A stretch of DNA of 64,000 nucleotides from Strongylocentrotus droebachiensis (lineage: Eukaryota > Echinodermata > Echinoidea > Camarodonta > Strongylocentrotidae): NCBI GenBank assembly GCA_035222895.1, contig JAVYIG010002105.1:207454-271453 (forward strand), given 5' to 3'. Below the pieces are notes generated by a model. It searched no databases. It worked only from the letters and a program-made list of their open reading frames with translations, and was not told where the DNA came from. A program made the translations under genes and the position numbers. Below are positions 1 through 11,532 of the stretch, piece after piece; within the stretch, counting starts at the first letter, position 1; every line of letters begins with the position of its first letter.

Positions 1-297
1 TAGTTACTTGAGGATACGACTGAGAAAGGTAAGAACTCATAAAACAAGGAAAGTTGGTTTAACTGTGAATTGTGTGAAATAAACTTTTTTTTTTTTTTTT
101 TTTGGGGAGGGGAGGGGGGAGGTTCTTATCGAGTCACATACATGTAAATATAAGAAGGAAATGGGATGAAACTAGCAGAAATCGAAAGATTTTTAAGGTG
201 ATTTGATCATATCTTGGTTATTCCATGATAAGCTGCTACTACATACCTGTATTACATAAATCATGATGGTGGTCAGTTATTTGATATGATATGAACT

Positions 298-331
<34 letters not shown>

Positions 332-2749
332 TTTTTTTAAAAGTTCATCCATCTCATCATATATTCATTTCCATTTTCAAAAATGCAATGCCACTATTAT
401 ACATATCTCTTTCTTCCCCCCCCTTCTCTCTCTCTCTCTCTCTTTCTCACGTTCTACAGATTGAGAAGTTTGTCCATCACACACTCCACAAGGAGTCTAC
501 CCGAGGTCCAGATGAACCAAACATGCTGTCACCAGAGGAATTCACCTTTGCAAAGGAGTAAGCTTCAATTTACTACCTTGTTGTACAGAAATGTTTGGAT
601 GTCGAGGTTTATAGTCCAACTGAAATAGATTTGCAGGTCTCCTCTTAAATCATGTTTTCACAGTGTAAATATTTCTCTTCTGTCTGCTTTGCTCTGAAAA
701 CCATTTTTAGCTCTGATGTTGGTTTGTGCCATGTCATAATGTAGATTAATGTCTTACCAAAGGACATTAATGCTGTGGCGGGACTCGAACCGCGGACCAT
801 GTGATCCACAGTCCGATGACTTATCCACTAGAACACCTCTACATGATTGCTTCCTTCTTGTCCTCAGCGACATGTGAATCAACCATAACTCATCTCTTCT
901 CCTGGAGGGGACTGCATTTACATAGATCTGAATTAGATCACTCTTATTTTTTATGACTTCCATCCATCTCCTTCATTTTTTTCTCTCCAGATTTGCAGAG
1001 AGCTTGGAGTCTAATTCAAACACAGTTGTGCTGCGACACATGCCCCCAAACCTGCAGAGCCTTGACAAACAAAAATTAGGTGAATATACATACAGACTTA
1101 CTTTTATTTTTCTTTCTTATAAGGGGGGGGGGGGGGGGGGGGGTTCTGCTCGCTATTCATAAGGACCGATATTCATTTTGTCACACGTTATGAATAGCGG
1201 TCCTTATGGATAACGAGCTAACGAGGGGGAGGGGGAGGGTGTGAGTATTTCAAGATTTGCATATCTTTGTGTGGTATGAGAAAAGTTACAACTGAATATT
1301 CCTGTGTGCCAATCATTCCAACATCATGCCTTTCAATATCGTCCTCCAAGTCTTAAAGGGATCCGGTTAGTTTGTCTCAGCTTCTGAAACAAAATCCTGG
1401 AATTAGCTCATGATTCAATGATAATTATAAACCTTTAGTTCAGTCAGTTAGAAGCCAATCGCCTGTCTGATTATCAAGATATTTATGATTGGAAATCAAA
1501 ACCAAATTTTGCGTTTCCTAATGGTTTTCATAACACTACAGTCTATTGGGGAAAACGAGTATGGTAAAATCGGTCACTCAAAGATTTTTACTTTTTTTAT
1601 GCACTTCTTGATCATTTTGAGCGAGATTTTTTTTTAGGGCTTCAACATTACACCATATCACAGACACTGATAACAGGTAGGGCTGTGCATTTCAGATTTA
1701 ACATTGTTAAACGATGCCTTTAAGCAGAACCTTAAAATCTATGTATTCCTTTATTTGATGTGGGCTAATGATTTCATTACTTTTAAAATAAGCTTTCAAT
1801 AGAGTTTTCCTAGTTTTCAAGGCAAAGTTTCCGAGCTACACAGTTCATTTGGGTCATTTTTTCAATGACTCTAATTCTATTAGAAATATATTTTCTCTTG
1901 GCCCAATCTGGACTGTTACGCGTTTCATCATGTCATCGATTCTAACCCTATTGGAATATGCCTTTACTATTTTCTTTTTAGTTCCCAAGCCCAACCTGGA
2001 CAGCTATGTATTTCTGAGAGCCAATGAGAGACAGGAGCAGATACTCATAGAACCAGAACTAGAGGATGAACAGAAGTAAGTCAATTAAAGAGAAAGTTTA
2101 CTACTTAGGTCATATGATTGTATTATTTTATATATTTTTTGTTGTTGAAATAAATCTTTTTTCAGATACAAAATCACAGATAACATCATACATCATTTTT
2201 TTTATAAATATTCATATGATTGTATTATGAAATACATTTTTAGAAGTAATTGGTAAATATGGATTTTGTAATATTCAAGATTATCAGGTATTGTATTGAT
2301 TCGGCATCATCGTAATGACACAAAATAGGACTTATTTTGTTGAAGATTATGTAAAATGAAAAGCACAGCACAGGAATACATTCATCTATTTAAGACAAAC
2401 TTTTTACTGTTACTAGTTATATTTGGAATATAAGGGCATTTCACAAGCAGTCCTTTTATGTGAAAAGAAAATATTTCTATATACCGGTAGGCAGTTTTAG
2501 TAAGAGACATTGCTTTTTTTAGATGGTTTCTTTATGCACAGGTAGTCACTAATGCAGGCTTGACTTTTTACTGGTCTACTCCATGAAGATTACCTCCAAT
2601 TATATCAGGTGTAATGTGTTTTTATTCTATTTTCTTACTCTGTATGTGCCAGTGCTGAAGTCGTCGACATAGATGCCGGTTCACAGTATATCATGAGATA
2701 TCGACCAATGGGATCTCTTGTTGCCAGCGGAGCTGTTTCTCTTATATGA
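1..2749 (+). CDS. GINS4: DNA replication complex GINS protein SLD5 (partial, last five exons)
   Basis: SLD5 is one of four subunits of the nuclear GINS complex, which joins MCM2-7 and CDC45 to form the replicative helicase. Exons read at 1-28, 460-557, 991-1079, 1982-2075 and 2653-2749, giving about 134 residues and a TGA stop. Every intron runs GT to AG, and the intron phases are 0, 2, 1, 2. The spliced reading contains SYLRIRLRK, IEKFVHHTLHKE, LSPEEFTFAKEF, LRHMPPNLQSLDKQKL, VPKPNLDSYVFLRANERQ and the C-terminal VASGAVSLI, all collinear with vertebrate SLD5 as I recall it (HMPPNLQ, VPKPDLDSYVFLR, VASGAVQLI). The piece covers the end of the helical A domain and the whole C-terminal B domain. 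The start codon and roughly 90 N-terminal residues lie upstream of the window. No frame break is seen, so this looks like a working gene. The family is clear; the exact first base of the first exon in view cannot be set. Confidence 0.95.
735..850 (-). repeat. tRNA-derived SINE (in GINS4 intron)
   Basis: Read on the minus strand, this has an A-box-like TAGTGGATAAGTC (818-830) and a B-box GGTTCGAGTCC (781-791) at tRNA-like spacing. A non-tRNA tail with CCTTTGGTAAGACATTAAT follows. The same tail occurs after tRNA-like heads at four other places in the window, which marks it as a SINE rather than a tRNA gene. It lies in the intron between exons 460-557 and 991-1079, opposite to the gene. Confidence 0.85.
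1148..1218. repeat. small inverted-repeat element beside a G21 tract
   Basis: Arms 1148-1168 and 1198-1218 pair at 19 of 21 positions around a 29-nt middle that itself repeats ATTCAT / ATGAAT. A run of 21 G (1123-1143) abuts it. It sits inside a GINS4 intron. It looks like a tiny foldback element; no target duplication is evident. Confidence 0.6.
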
Positions 2750-4335
2750 GGAGTCTGTCTGTCTTGAATGAACATCTTCATGGACTCGATTGTTGTGAGA
2801 TGCAGTACGAGTACATACATGTATTAGCATGACTAAAAATGCTGGACCTCATTCCCGCATCCAGAAATGTCCCGCAAAAAACGGTATTTTGGTCATGCCA
2901 TGAGGATACAAGCGTTACCAAAATGTCCATGTCCATATTGATAGTACTGTCACGTCAACCCTGCACTATGGACATCTCCGACTTTGTGGAAAATTGTGGC
3001 AAAATTAGTCAAGTGAGCCGAATGGATCGCAATTGTGTACAAAATTTGCATTGTGTTGAATACATCGTTTAACAGGAGCTGGGTGATACAATGTATTAAA
3101 CCTACAGGAATGAGAGAATGCACTAGTTAATGTGTTAAAACACCACTTTTTTAAAGATTATTAGAGAGGAATGTGCAGAATGGTCACTACACAGGTAATG
3201 TTGAAAATTTCCACAAGAGGTGAAATTCTACAAAACGTGAAATCAATGGCTATTTAGAGGTCTGTTATATAGCTTCCTCTTCGGCTCTTGACATCGGTGA
3301 CCCTCGGTGAAGAGCTGGCCTGACTCTGATTAATAATCTCCCAAAGCAGTGTATTCTTGTAATATTACTTATATCATTATGCTCCCTGTTTCATCTACTC
3401 TAAAAGTAGAAATGTTGGCGGTACATTAACTTTTGCAGATTTCGCGCTTAGATCGGCAAGCACGAATTTTAGAATTCGCAAAATTATAAGCATGTCTTCT
3501 TATCCATGTTTTGAACAGGCTAAATTGCGTGTAACACAAATTTGATAACCAGAAATATGTTTTGGGGTCGCTCAGCGCGAAAAATTAATCATGCTAAAAT
3601 AACAGCATTTAAAGTATTCTTTTCAATCATTCGGCTTCAGCCCACAAGAATGACAATGTCTGCCTCGGAGGCTTTGTGTTGTGACAACATTTTTTGGACG
3701 GTACACAAGGCCAACATCCCACTAGAATAACAGTGACGGTCTCATGTGCCTACAATAATTTTTTGTAAGGATTCACTAGACCAACAAGAAACAAGACCAC
3801 TATCATTGCTTTTATGGGCCTTTAGCCATTTTTCATAGGATTCACTATACCTAGATATTTCTGTCTTCCCTCCGGTATTTCTTTGTTCTGTCAGTCTGAC
3901 TGGCGATGTGTCTCATGAACCTTGTGGAAGTTAGAACAAGTGCCGTATAAGTACAAGCGCACTAACCTCTATGAGCACTGCTGTGCATCGCTTACTCAAA
4001 AATTGTTGGATAGTACTGGAAAATATTGCACAACTTCTACATGAAAAAACATGGATAATTCTTGGTAAATGAATCACACATGACCTTGTTTGACCAAACA
4101 TTTGATTTGGATCTACATGCAGAAGTAAGTTGTAAAACATACCGTCGCTGTTTTCACGAAGTGACGGTAGTGAAAAAAAATTGCATTCACTTTGCGTTAC
4201 GATTTTCCTCGCTACCGTCACTTCGTGAAAACAAGGACGATACTATGACTGCACAGGTTATTCCATATGCTCATGATACAGGTATGTGACTTGGATGAGA
4301 AGAGAAAACAATAAAACTTTATAATTTTGTACTGA
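2750..4335 (+). other. probable GINS4 3' UTR
   Basis: No coding sequence is visible after the GINS4 stop. The first convincing polyadenylation signal is AATAAA at 4310-4315, followed by a GT-rich stretch (4330-4350). A 3' UTR of about 1.6 kb is inferred from this alone. A foldback element at 4143-4236 would fall inside it. Confidence 0.35.
4143..4236. repeat. short foldback element
   Basis: A 21-bp perfect inverted repeat (4150-4170 with 4212-4232, core TTCACGAAGTGACGG) extends outward with imperfect pairing (CCGTCG / AGGACG). The middle is about 41 nt. This is the form of a miniature inverted-repeat element or foldback. I see no clear target duplication. Confidence 0.65.
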
Positions 4336-7300
4336 TGTGTGTTTAGTCATTCTTGTTATTGGTGTAAAACATCTTTGTCTAGAGTGGAAAGCAGTAAGAA
4401 CACTGCTATAAAGCAAACAAGTTTTAACAGTGTAGTTTTATCTGTCTTACTTCATTTTCCATCTATTTTTTTATATTTTAATTTGTGATATGTAAAGGTT
4501 TCCATATAACAATGCAATTTTCTTGGCCCAATGAAGTTAACTATAGGCCAATTAACACAGCCAAAATATATTTTTGAAAAATCATAAATGTTTGGGGCTG
4601 CCATTTACACTACTGGAAAAACCCATTAAAAAAACCCTCTGTATTTGCTCATTCCGATTCTTTGGTGAGTACATGTAGTTTGCATGCAATCGCACAGAAG
4701 AGAGGAGAATCATGTGACCCAAACAAGGTATTGTACCGAATTTTCAAGCGCGGGCATTTACACTGCAAAAATCAGTGACATTTTGGCAGACATTTAAAAA
4801 AACCACACTTTTTTTGTTTTTCATTGTTTTTGTGGGTAATTGCTATGCAACTAACGATAAAACACCGGAAGTTGAGAAAAATCAACAATTTTTGCTAGCA
4901 GTGCAAATGCAGCTATAGACGAGGTTTCTCTGTATACGATTTTGAAAGATGATCTCAATTAAATTTACCTGTTTTATGAAAGTCTTCTAACACTTAACCA
5001 AGTAGTTTACATTAACCTGTCATAAACACAATATTTAATGTTCACTATAATTTTCTGTTGGCAAGTTGGGGATTTTTTGTATCCTTGTCGGAAGATTACA
5101 AAAGTGAAGGTTTTCATCGTCCTCTTCTGCTAGTTGGTCAAAACAATAATTTGGTATAGTTATATAATTCATATATATTATTTGTTTATTTATTCATTCA
5201 TTTAATTGTTTATTAATTTACTCATTCATTCATTTATTTATTATTGTGCATTTGTTTAGTTGTTTTGTTTTGTGGTCATTGTTATCAATCCCTTCAAAAT
5301 ACAAAAAATAGTAAGTCACGGTTCGTTCACTGCAACATCAATTTGTTTGTTTGGAAAATTACAACCTCTTGATATAGGTCCACAATGAGCGGTAAGCTCC
5401 ACACAGAGTTGTATTGTTCCCCTTTCACCTTTGTGGAAGAACGCCACCTATAGGTGAATGTTTAATAGTGCGATTTTTAAATTATTTTTTTTTGCTCTTG
5501 ATCACTGAACAAATATTTTGCCACGTTGAGAATTCTTTTTTTGTACAGTTCATTCATAAGTTTCTAAGGAAAATCCTATACATAAGCGCAATACATTATA
5601 AACTCTTAAGTCTATTGGAAGCAACCACCGCCGCCCCCCCCCCCGAACAAAATATTGATTGGCTTTTCACACTTGTGGTAAAGAATGGAATTAGTTGTTG
5701 AATATCGTATAAACTACTTCTGAATATATGAGAGATGATACTCCTCCGCCGATCGGCTGATTTCTGCTGTTTTCGAGATTTCAACAACAAAAAATTATCT
5801 CATCTGAACAATGTTATAGAGTAGGGTAACAAATAATTCTCAAATTTATCATTGAAATGCAAGGAAATATATATTAAAAAATACGTTAATATATTCTATA
5901 TATATACAGATACATACATTTACATCTGCGATCAATATGATAAGACTAAATTTCCTTCTCCTCTTTTAGTAACATCTTTTAAAGAGAAAAAAGTCGAACA
6001 GATACTTGCGTCCTTTCCTTGGTGGTGCAGATTTGTAGACATGGTTGTCATTGTTCGTGTTCACATATTTCTAAGAATCTGTCCTTTGAAAGAGGTCAAA
6101 TCAGGCCTGATAGATTTCTGATTTTAATTTATTTCTCGATTTTTTTTTTTCCCGTTTTTTTTTTTCCTTTTTTTTAACTCATGAGTTTTGTTACACAAAA
6201 ATGGATAGTCCCTGAGATCAATGCAAATCGGGTTTAAAATTAAGGGGAGAGGTGTCGTTTTTTCATGACTTGCTTGAACGCCTCGCGCTAGCGCTTAGTT
6301 TTCTATAACCTATTTTGTTAACATTCACTCATCAGTCCTGTTCACGAGGTCGGAACATGTCTGAGTTTTGTGATACAGCACGGTGCTCGAGATCGCATGA
6401 TCGAAACAAGGAGCTAAAAGAAATGGGTCAGAGCAGGGCCTATTTCTACGCAGGCCTCTTTCATATTAATTCCAGAGGAGAGGTTTGATAAAGTTCAGTG
6501 CCAACTGGCAACTTAACTGCTCTGAACTCCGCAATAATGTAGCTCAACGATGCCTGAATCATCAGGAACCGGCTCCAGTGTTTCGTTTCTCAAAACTGGA
6601 TATCAACAACAAGTGACAAAACTGGCTACTGAAAATCGCTGCATTTCATTGACTTTGGGGAAATTGTCAAGAAAGTGAAAGTGATCATTTCTTATGAAAT
6701 GCTTGTACGGTTGTATTATGTAACGGGCCTGTGATGTAACTTTTGCCCCAAAGGCGGAACAATTTTCCAGGGGCACAATACGGTAGCTGGGGTTATTGAA
6801 GGGATTTTTTTTCGAACATATTTTCCAATGCAAATTGTGACAGATATTTGTTACGCAAACGGGAAAAGTGATTAAAACAGACCTATTACTTTCGGATAAA
6901 AATTAAAATCCGTTAATTGTGACATAACGTCTTCACACAAGTCTTGAAGCATTTTCCCAGAAGTTTGATATTTCTCTTCACCCCCACTTAAAGACCCCCC
7001 CCCCCCCTGCTTTCTCTTTATCTCTTTCTATCTCTTTCTCTCTTATCACCATCTTTTGTTTTCTATCCTTGAGACTTGGAAGTTCAAAACCAGTATGCTA
7101 TCTTTCATTTTCCGTATGTATCGCATCTGGCGTGAATTCAAATTTATTACATCATACTTTGCAGAATATTTGCGAGTTTGGCGGAGAAAAAAACAGGTAG
7201 ATAAGCTTTTGTGTCTACAGTCATGGAATGGAGAGAAGAGTCGAAAAGAAAAGAAAAACTGGAGGAAATGAGAGAATTTATCCTTGAACTGACCCTGGAT

Positions 7301-7879
7301 ATCCTGGCTCATGGTAAGCCCGTGTAGGGAATAGTCTGTAAAATCAGACCCAATATGTGCAATCGGGGGAAACAGAATTCACAAAACATGCGAATACTTG
7401 AGTAACTAGTGGAGTTATCCTTCTCAATTGTAACTCATCTATAATTTTTTTTTAAATGTCTCCTCATTAATAAAATGTACAATGACATTACATTGCCGTT
7501 TGTTGAATAACGCAGGTCTGGACTCGATGCAACACACATGAGGAATTGTTTAATACGTATGGGGTTGAAAGGAACGGATAGTCTGAGTCTGTGCAAGCTG
7601 TTTGCATGAAAAGACTATCCTCCCGGTTGCGTCAGCGTACTTCTGATACCACGTAGATCCATGATTCATACAAGTAGGTCTATGATACAAGGTACGCTAG
7701 ACGAAAGAAGGGGTATCCCCTCGTGCGATAAATTTAGCCCACGATTACGACGCATGGTACGTAGGTCCTTGTGCATTGTGACGTCATAAAGACTCATTTT
7801 AATAAATTATCTTTTACATCGTGATTCCCTTGTATATTTAATTCTTTATCACTCATAGTTCGCATCATGGCCGCCTTTT

Positions 7880-8115
7880 TGTTTTCTACTTCAACTTCTT
7901 TCTCTTTGTCTTATTTTTCTTGTTCTCCTTCTTCTTCCTCAACTCGTCTTTTTCTGCCTCCTCTTCCTCTTCTCCTTCTTCTTCTCCTTATCTTCCTCCT
8001 CGGCGGCTCCTCCCCTCCTTCCTCTCCTCATCTTTTCCTTGTTCTTAATTCCTTCTGTTCCTCTTCTCCTTCTTCCCCTTTTTTCTTTTCTTCTTCTTCT
8101 TGTTCTGCTTCAGTA
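7880..8115. repeat. CTT/TCC pyrimidine-rich low-complexity tract
   Basis: The + strand is almost all C and T with CTT, TCC and TTC triplets. It gives a long Ser/Phe/Leu-rich open frame only because pyrimidine triplets lack stops. A strand-asymmetric tract of this kind can form triplex DNA. Confidence 0.9.
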
Positions 8116-8621
8116 TTCTTGAACTTCTACTTTTACTTCTTTTTTCTTGCACTTCTTATGCTTCACGTGACCATAGAATATATAAACAGTAATTCTCGTT
8201 TTTCCCCAACTTTTCTCCCTGCTAATTTTTTTTTTGATTGATTAATTGTCACAATTGATTCGTTTTTAAGGAGAGGATAATGCCATCATTGATACGTTTT
8301 TTAGATTTCTTGTAAAAATGATTCCATGACACTATACTACACTCGACGAACGGTATAATCAGGTAGATGTGTTACATCTCCCTGGTTATAACCTCACATT
8401 TGGTAGGGTTGATGGTTATATATGTGGGAAATTAACCATTTTTAAAGCAGAGTCTAGTTACAAAACAGACCTACTCTTTGTTTGCGAGTGTATCATCATG
8501 GACACGTAGACTAGTTTTCTTTATAAATCAAAAAGTCTCCTGTACATGAACGAGTCGCGTGCTAGAGTCAACCTTACCCCCTCCCCCTCCCCCATGTCCA
8601 AATAATTTTAGTCAAATATTA

Positions 8622-8653
8622 GCATTGACCTAGAACTACTACTAGGTCAATGC
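8622..8653. repeat. 12-bp perfect hairpin
   Basis: GCATTGACCTAG (8622-8633) pairs fully with 8642-8653 across an 8-nt loop. A third partial copy of CTAGGTC follows at once. No function can be assigned. Confidence 0.5.
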
Positions 8654-9798
8654 TAGGTCCAAATTAGCATGGGTTTAATTATTCACTAAATTGTACACTT
8701 TAATTTTTGTTTTCCTGAAATACCCCCATAATTTTCATAAATTACCATACCGTAGGCATAGGTGTAATAATAATTTTCTCATCTCTTGCTTTCTCATATC
8801 CTGAAAAATATGGTTTGTCAAAAAATAGAGTAATACACGTATTCTTTCAATTTTTATATATTTCCACCAATAATATATCTATAAATGATACTCTATTTCA
8901 TTTCAACACTTTGACTTTGTCCTACATGATGCATATACATGGAATATAACACACCGCTAAGAAGTAATTGTTTTATAAAACTTCAGTTGGTTTGGAACTT
9001 CGGGGAAACACAGTTTCTCTCCTTTTAGACAATAATTATTCTTGTAGCAGTAACATATCTGAATGGAAAAGCAAAAATAGATACATACAATACATGCCCA
9101 TGCAGTGGGTGGTGTCTTGACGAGGATCATTTAGAAAGAGAAGAAAAAGAAATGAGAAGGGGTCGAAATATATAGAACAGTAGGCGTGGCTTTGAGGTGG
9201 TTGAAGCTAGCAACGGCTGGAACATGCTCGATGCGGTTCATTGTTCTCGAACCTGATTGGTCGCCCGTCTTCCGTCAGGGGCCTGGAGATCCGAGGTTAG
9301 TCCTGTGATTGGACAACCACCGGTATTCACGTGTTGGGTGCATCTCCAGTCATGGTATCTTCCATTGTAGAATAGGGGTAAAGTGTGTTCTAAATAAATG
9401 ATAAATTTTGTTGTTTTCTTGATGAGCAAGTTTGAAAAAGAAATTTGTTTAGAGAACATTTAATATTGATTACGAATACAAAATTGAACACTTAAGAAGT
9501 GTTTTTGGGGTATTTCACACAAAAATTGTCATTTTACAAAACGCACAATTTACACAGCTAGATAGTTAGCTAGTCCTTTAACCTTCACACAAGACTAGTA
9601 CCGGTATGCGGTATATGTGTGTGCGCGTGCGTATACATTGTGTAGGTTGTACGGATTTTTAACGTTTCATCAATTTGCAATTTCTACCGAACTTCGTGCG
9701 GATCTTCGTTGCAAATTTTACGACAAACTGTCTGTTTATTGATGAACTCTTCGCGGACGTAGTTAGTTTTGCTTTGATTATGTTGTCTTGACTTTGTA

Positions 9799-10372
9799 GT
9801 AAGTATCGCCGTTTCTTTGATTCAATTTGAATAATGTGCTAGGCCTACATCACAATTTTACCTTACTTCTCTGGAGCTGGAGTCTTTCGTAGGTGGAATC
9901 ACAGGTTCGAATTTTAAAGGGATGTTCAACGATCAGCTGTTCGACAACACTCGCACTGCATTCTATGTACACACTGTACCACTGTACGTACATGTAGGCC
10001 TAGATCTATGTAGACTCTACACTCACTGATCTGCATTTCATCGGCAGTCATATTTCATTTGATTTACTCATTAGTTTCTGTTTTATTGTTAATGACTCAG
10101 TCTAGCTATATTCTCAACCTTAGTGCACCTGTAAATAAGACAAAATTATGCACGACATTTTGAAGAGATGTCTGAACTTCAAGTTCAGTCAAAACCTCGA
10201 CTGCTCTAACTGACTTCTCAAAATCTCAGATTATCTTGCATTTTTGGACCACATCACTGCTAAACTAGTGTATTTCAACAGTCAAATTCAATATCTACAT
10301 CTAAATTCAAATCGTTCATTGTTATGTTTTTCCCATTTTTCATATCAATTGTCTGCCTTTTTCCACTTCCAG
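9799..10372 (+). other. probable 5'-UTR intron of the PPP1R3 gene
   Basis: A strong donor, GTAAGT at 9799-9804, and a strong acceptor, a pyrimidine-rich stretch ending in AG at 10371-10372, bracket 574 nt. The acceptor lies 92 nt before the PPP1R3 start codon. Vertebrate PPP1R3B/C genes also carry the whole coding region in one exon after an untranslated first exon. The donor is a choice among several possible ones. Confidence 0.4.
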
Positions 10373-10464
10373 GAATAACTGAGCTTCAGAAGTGCTCTGC
10401 CGATATGCTGACATCCTGACATCATCCAAGATTCCTGGAACATAGCTTCTCCAAACTGTTTGAT

Positions 10465-11532
10465 ATGCCTGCCAGAATCTCAGGGTTTGGAGCCATACCT
10501 TTTTATGACATGCCAATGGACACGATACTTCTGAGTTCCAGTCCGCCTGGCCTAGGTTGCTTCCCGACAGCAAATTCTTTGGGATATTACCATCAGAGAG
10601 TTCCTCCAAAAGGTGGATTCAGTATGGGGATCGGATTGAAGGGAGATTTCCTGATGCAAATGCAGCGAGACAGGAGAAAACTACCTCTGCGCTCATGTAT
10701 CAAGAGCAGAACTGTAACCAATGGCTATGAAAATCGAAAGAACAGTCTAGATAATATGACGAGAAGTGCTGTTTGCATGACGAACGGTAGAGCGGCCCAA
10801 AGTCCTGGCTTGCATCGGAGAAACGAGCTGAAATCGAAGCCTGAGATTAGGGCTTGTAATGGGAAAGAGAAAAAGAAGGTATCTTTTGCAGATGCTCAGG
10901 GGTATTCTCTCCAGACTGTGAAGTTTATGGATGGGCCAAGCAATATGCCTCCCAAGTTGAGCATTCACTTACTTGATGATGTCATTCAAAATGCAGAAGC
11001 GAAGCCTACGAACCCTTACACTTACGTGCCCGACTTTGAACAGCCCGCATCTAATTATTTAGAGTTTCGCAAGAGGCTGGAGAGTGAGACAGTATGTCTG
11101 GAGAATGTGATGATCAAAGATAACATCACAGTCGTAGGTACCATCAAAGTGAAGAACATTTCTTTCGAGAAATCGGTCTTCATTCGGGCTACGTTCGATG
11201 AATGGGAGACGCACATAGACGTACCGGGATCGTACGTGTACCCGAGTCAAGCATCAAACTCGTATGACAAATTTGATACGTTCTCGTTCAGTCTCGACAT
11301 GCCACCCAATCATGGGGGAAAGAGTCTGGCGTTCTGTGTCTGTTACAACGCAAACAATCAGAGTTTCTGGGATAGCAACCATGGAAATAACTACAAAATC
11401 GTCACAGACAAGGAAAAGGATTTTGTGCAAAATCGAGAACAAGTTTCATTAAAAACCTTGAGTGGGGGTCGATCGTATGGACAGTTTTCATACTGGCAGG
11501 TCGCTGGCCAGGAAGAACGACCGTATTGGTGA
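10465..11532 (+). CDS. PPP1R3: protein phosphatase 1 regulatory subunit 3 (glycogen-targeting subunit, B/C-like)
   Basis: This 355-residue protein would tether the PP1 catalytic subunit to glycogen, where it activates glycogen synthase and restrains phosphorylase. The RVxF-type PP1-docking motif KKVSFAD spans residues 137-143, after a basic GKEKK run. FEQPASNYLEFRKRLE (about 190-205) and VCLENVMIKD open a CBM21 carbohydrate-binding domain (about 197-314), which includes GTIKVKNISFEK, FDTFSFSLDMP and the terminal WDSNHGNNYKIV (302-313), the signature glycogen/glycogen-synthase contact segment. The coding region is intronless. The first ATG of the frame was chosen because an acceptor lies 92 nt upstream. 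Vertebrate GL/PTG proteins are about 285-320 residues, so the N-terminal ~130 residues (GFGAIPFYDMPMD..., basic middle) are longer than usual and not recognisable. The sequence is nearest to PPP1R3B/C; an exact 1:1 orthologue is not claimed. Confidence 0.93.
   Translation: MPARISGFGAIPFYDMPMDTILLSSSPPGLGCFPTANSLGYYHQRVPPKGGFSMGIGLKGDFLMQMQRDRRKLPLRSCIKSRTVTNGYENRKNSLDNMTRSAVCMTNGRAAQSPGLHRRNELKSKPEIRACNGKEKKKVSFADAQGYSLQTVKFMDGPSNMPPKLSIHLLDDVIQNAEAKPTNPYTYVPDFEQPASNYLEFRKRLESETVCLENVMIKDNITVVGTIKVKNISFEKSVFIRATFDEWETHIDVPGSYVYPSQASNSYDKFDTFSFSLDMPPNHGGKSLAFCVCYNANNQSFWDSNHGNNYKIVTDKEKDFVQNREQVSLKTLSGGRSYGQFSYWQVAGQEERPYW

Larger units (their letters stand above)
4340..9700. other. intergenic DNA, no gene recognised
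   Basis: AT-rich sequence with only short chance frames and no recognisable domain. It contains T tracts near 6140-6175, a pyrimidine-rich block (7880-8115), a perfect 12-bp hairpin (8622-8653) and two CCAAT-type boxes (ATTGG at 9256 and 9309) that could belong to a promoter of the PPP1R3 gene downstream. Confidence 0.6.

Noticed and set aside
7867-8241. 124-codon open frame rich in Ser, Phe and Leu
   Set aside because: It is created by a CTT/TCC pyrimidine tract, which cannot form stop codons; there is no domain or codon structure.
10340-11452. Several overlapping minus- and plus-strand frames at the PPP1R3 locus
   Set aside because: They are shadows of the 355-codon PPP1R3 frame and have no independent support.
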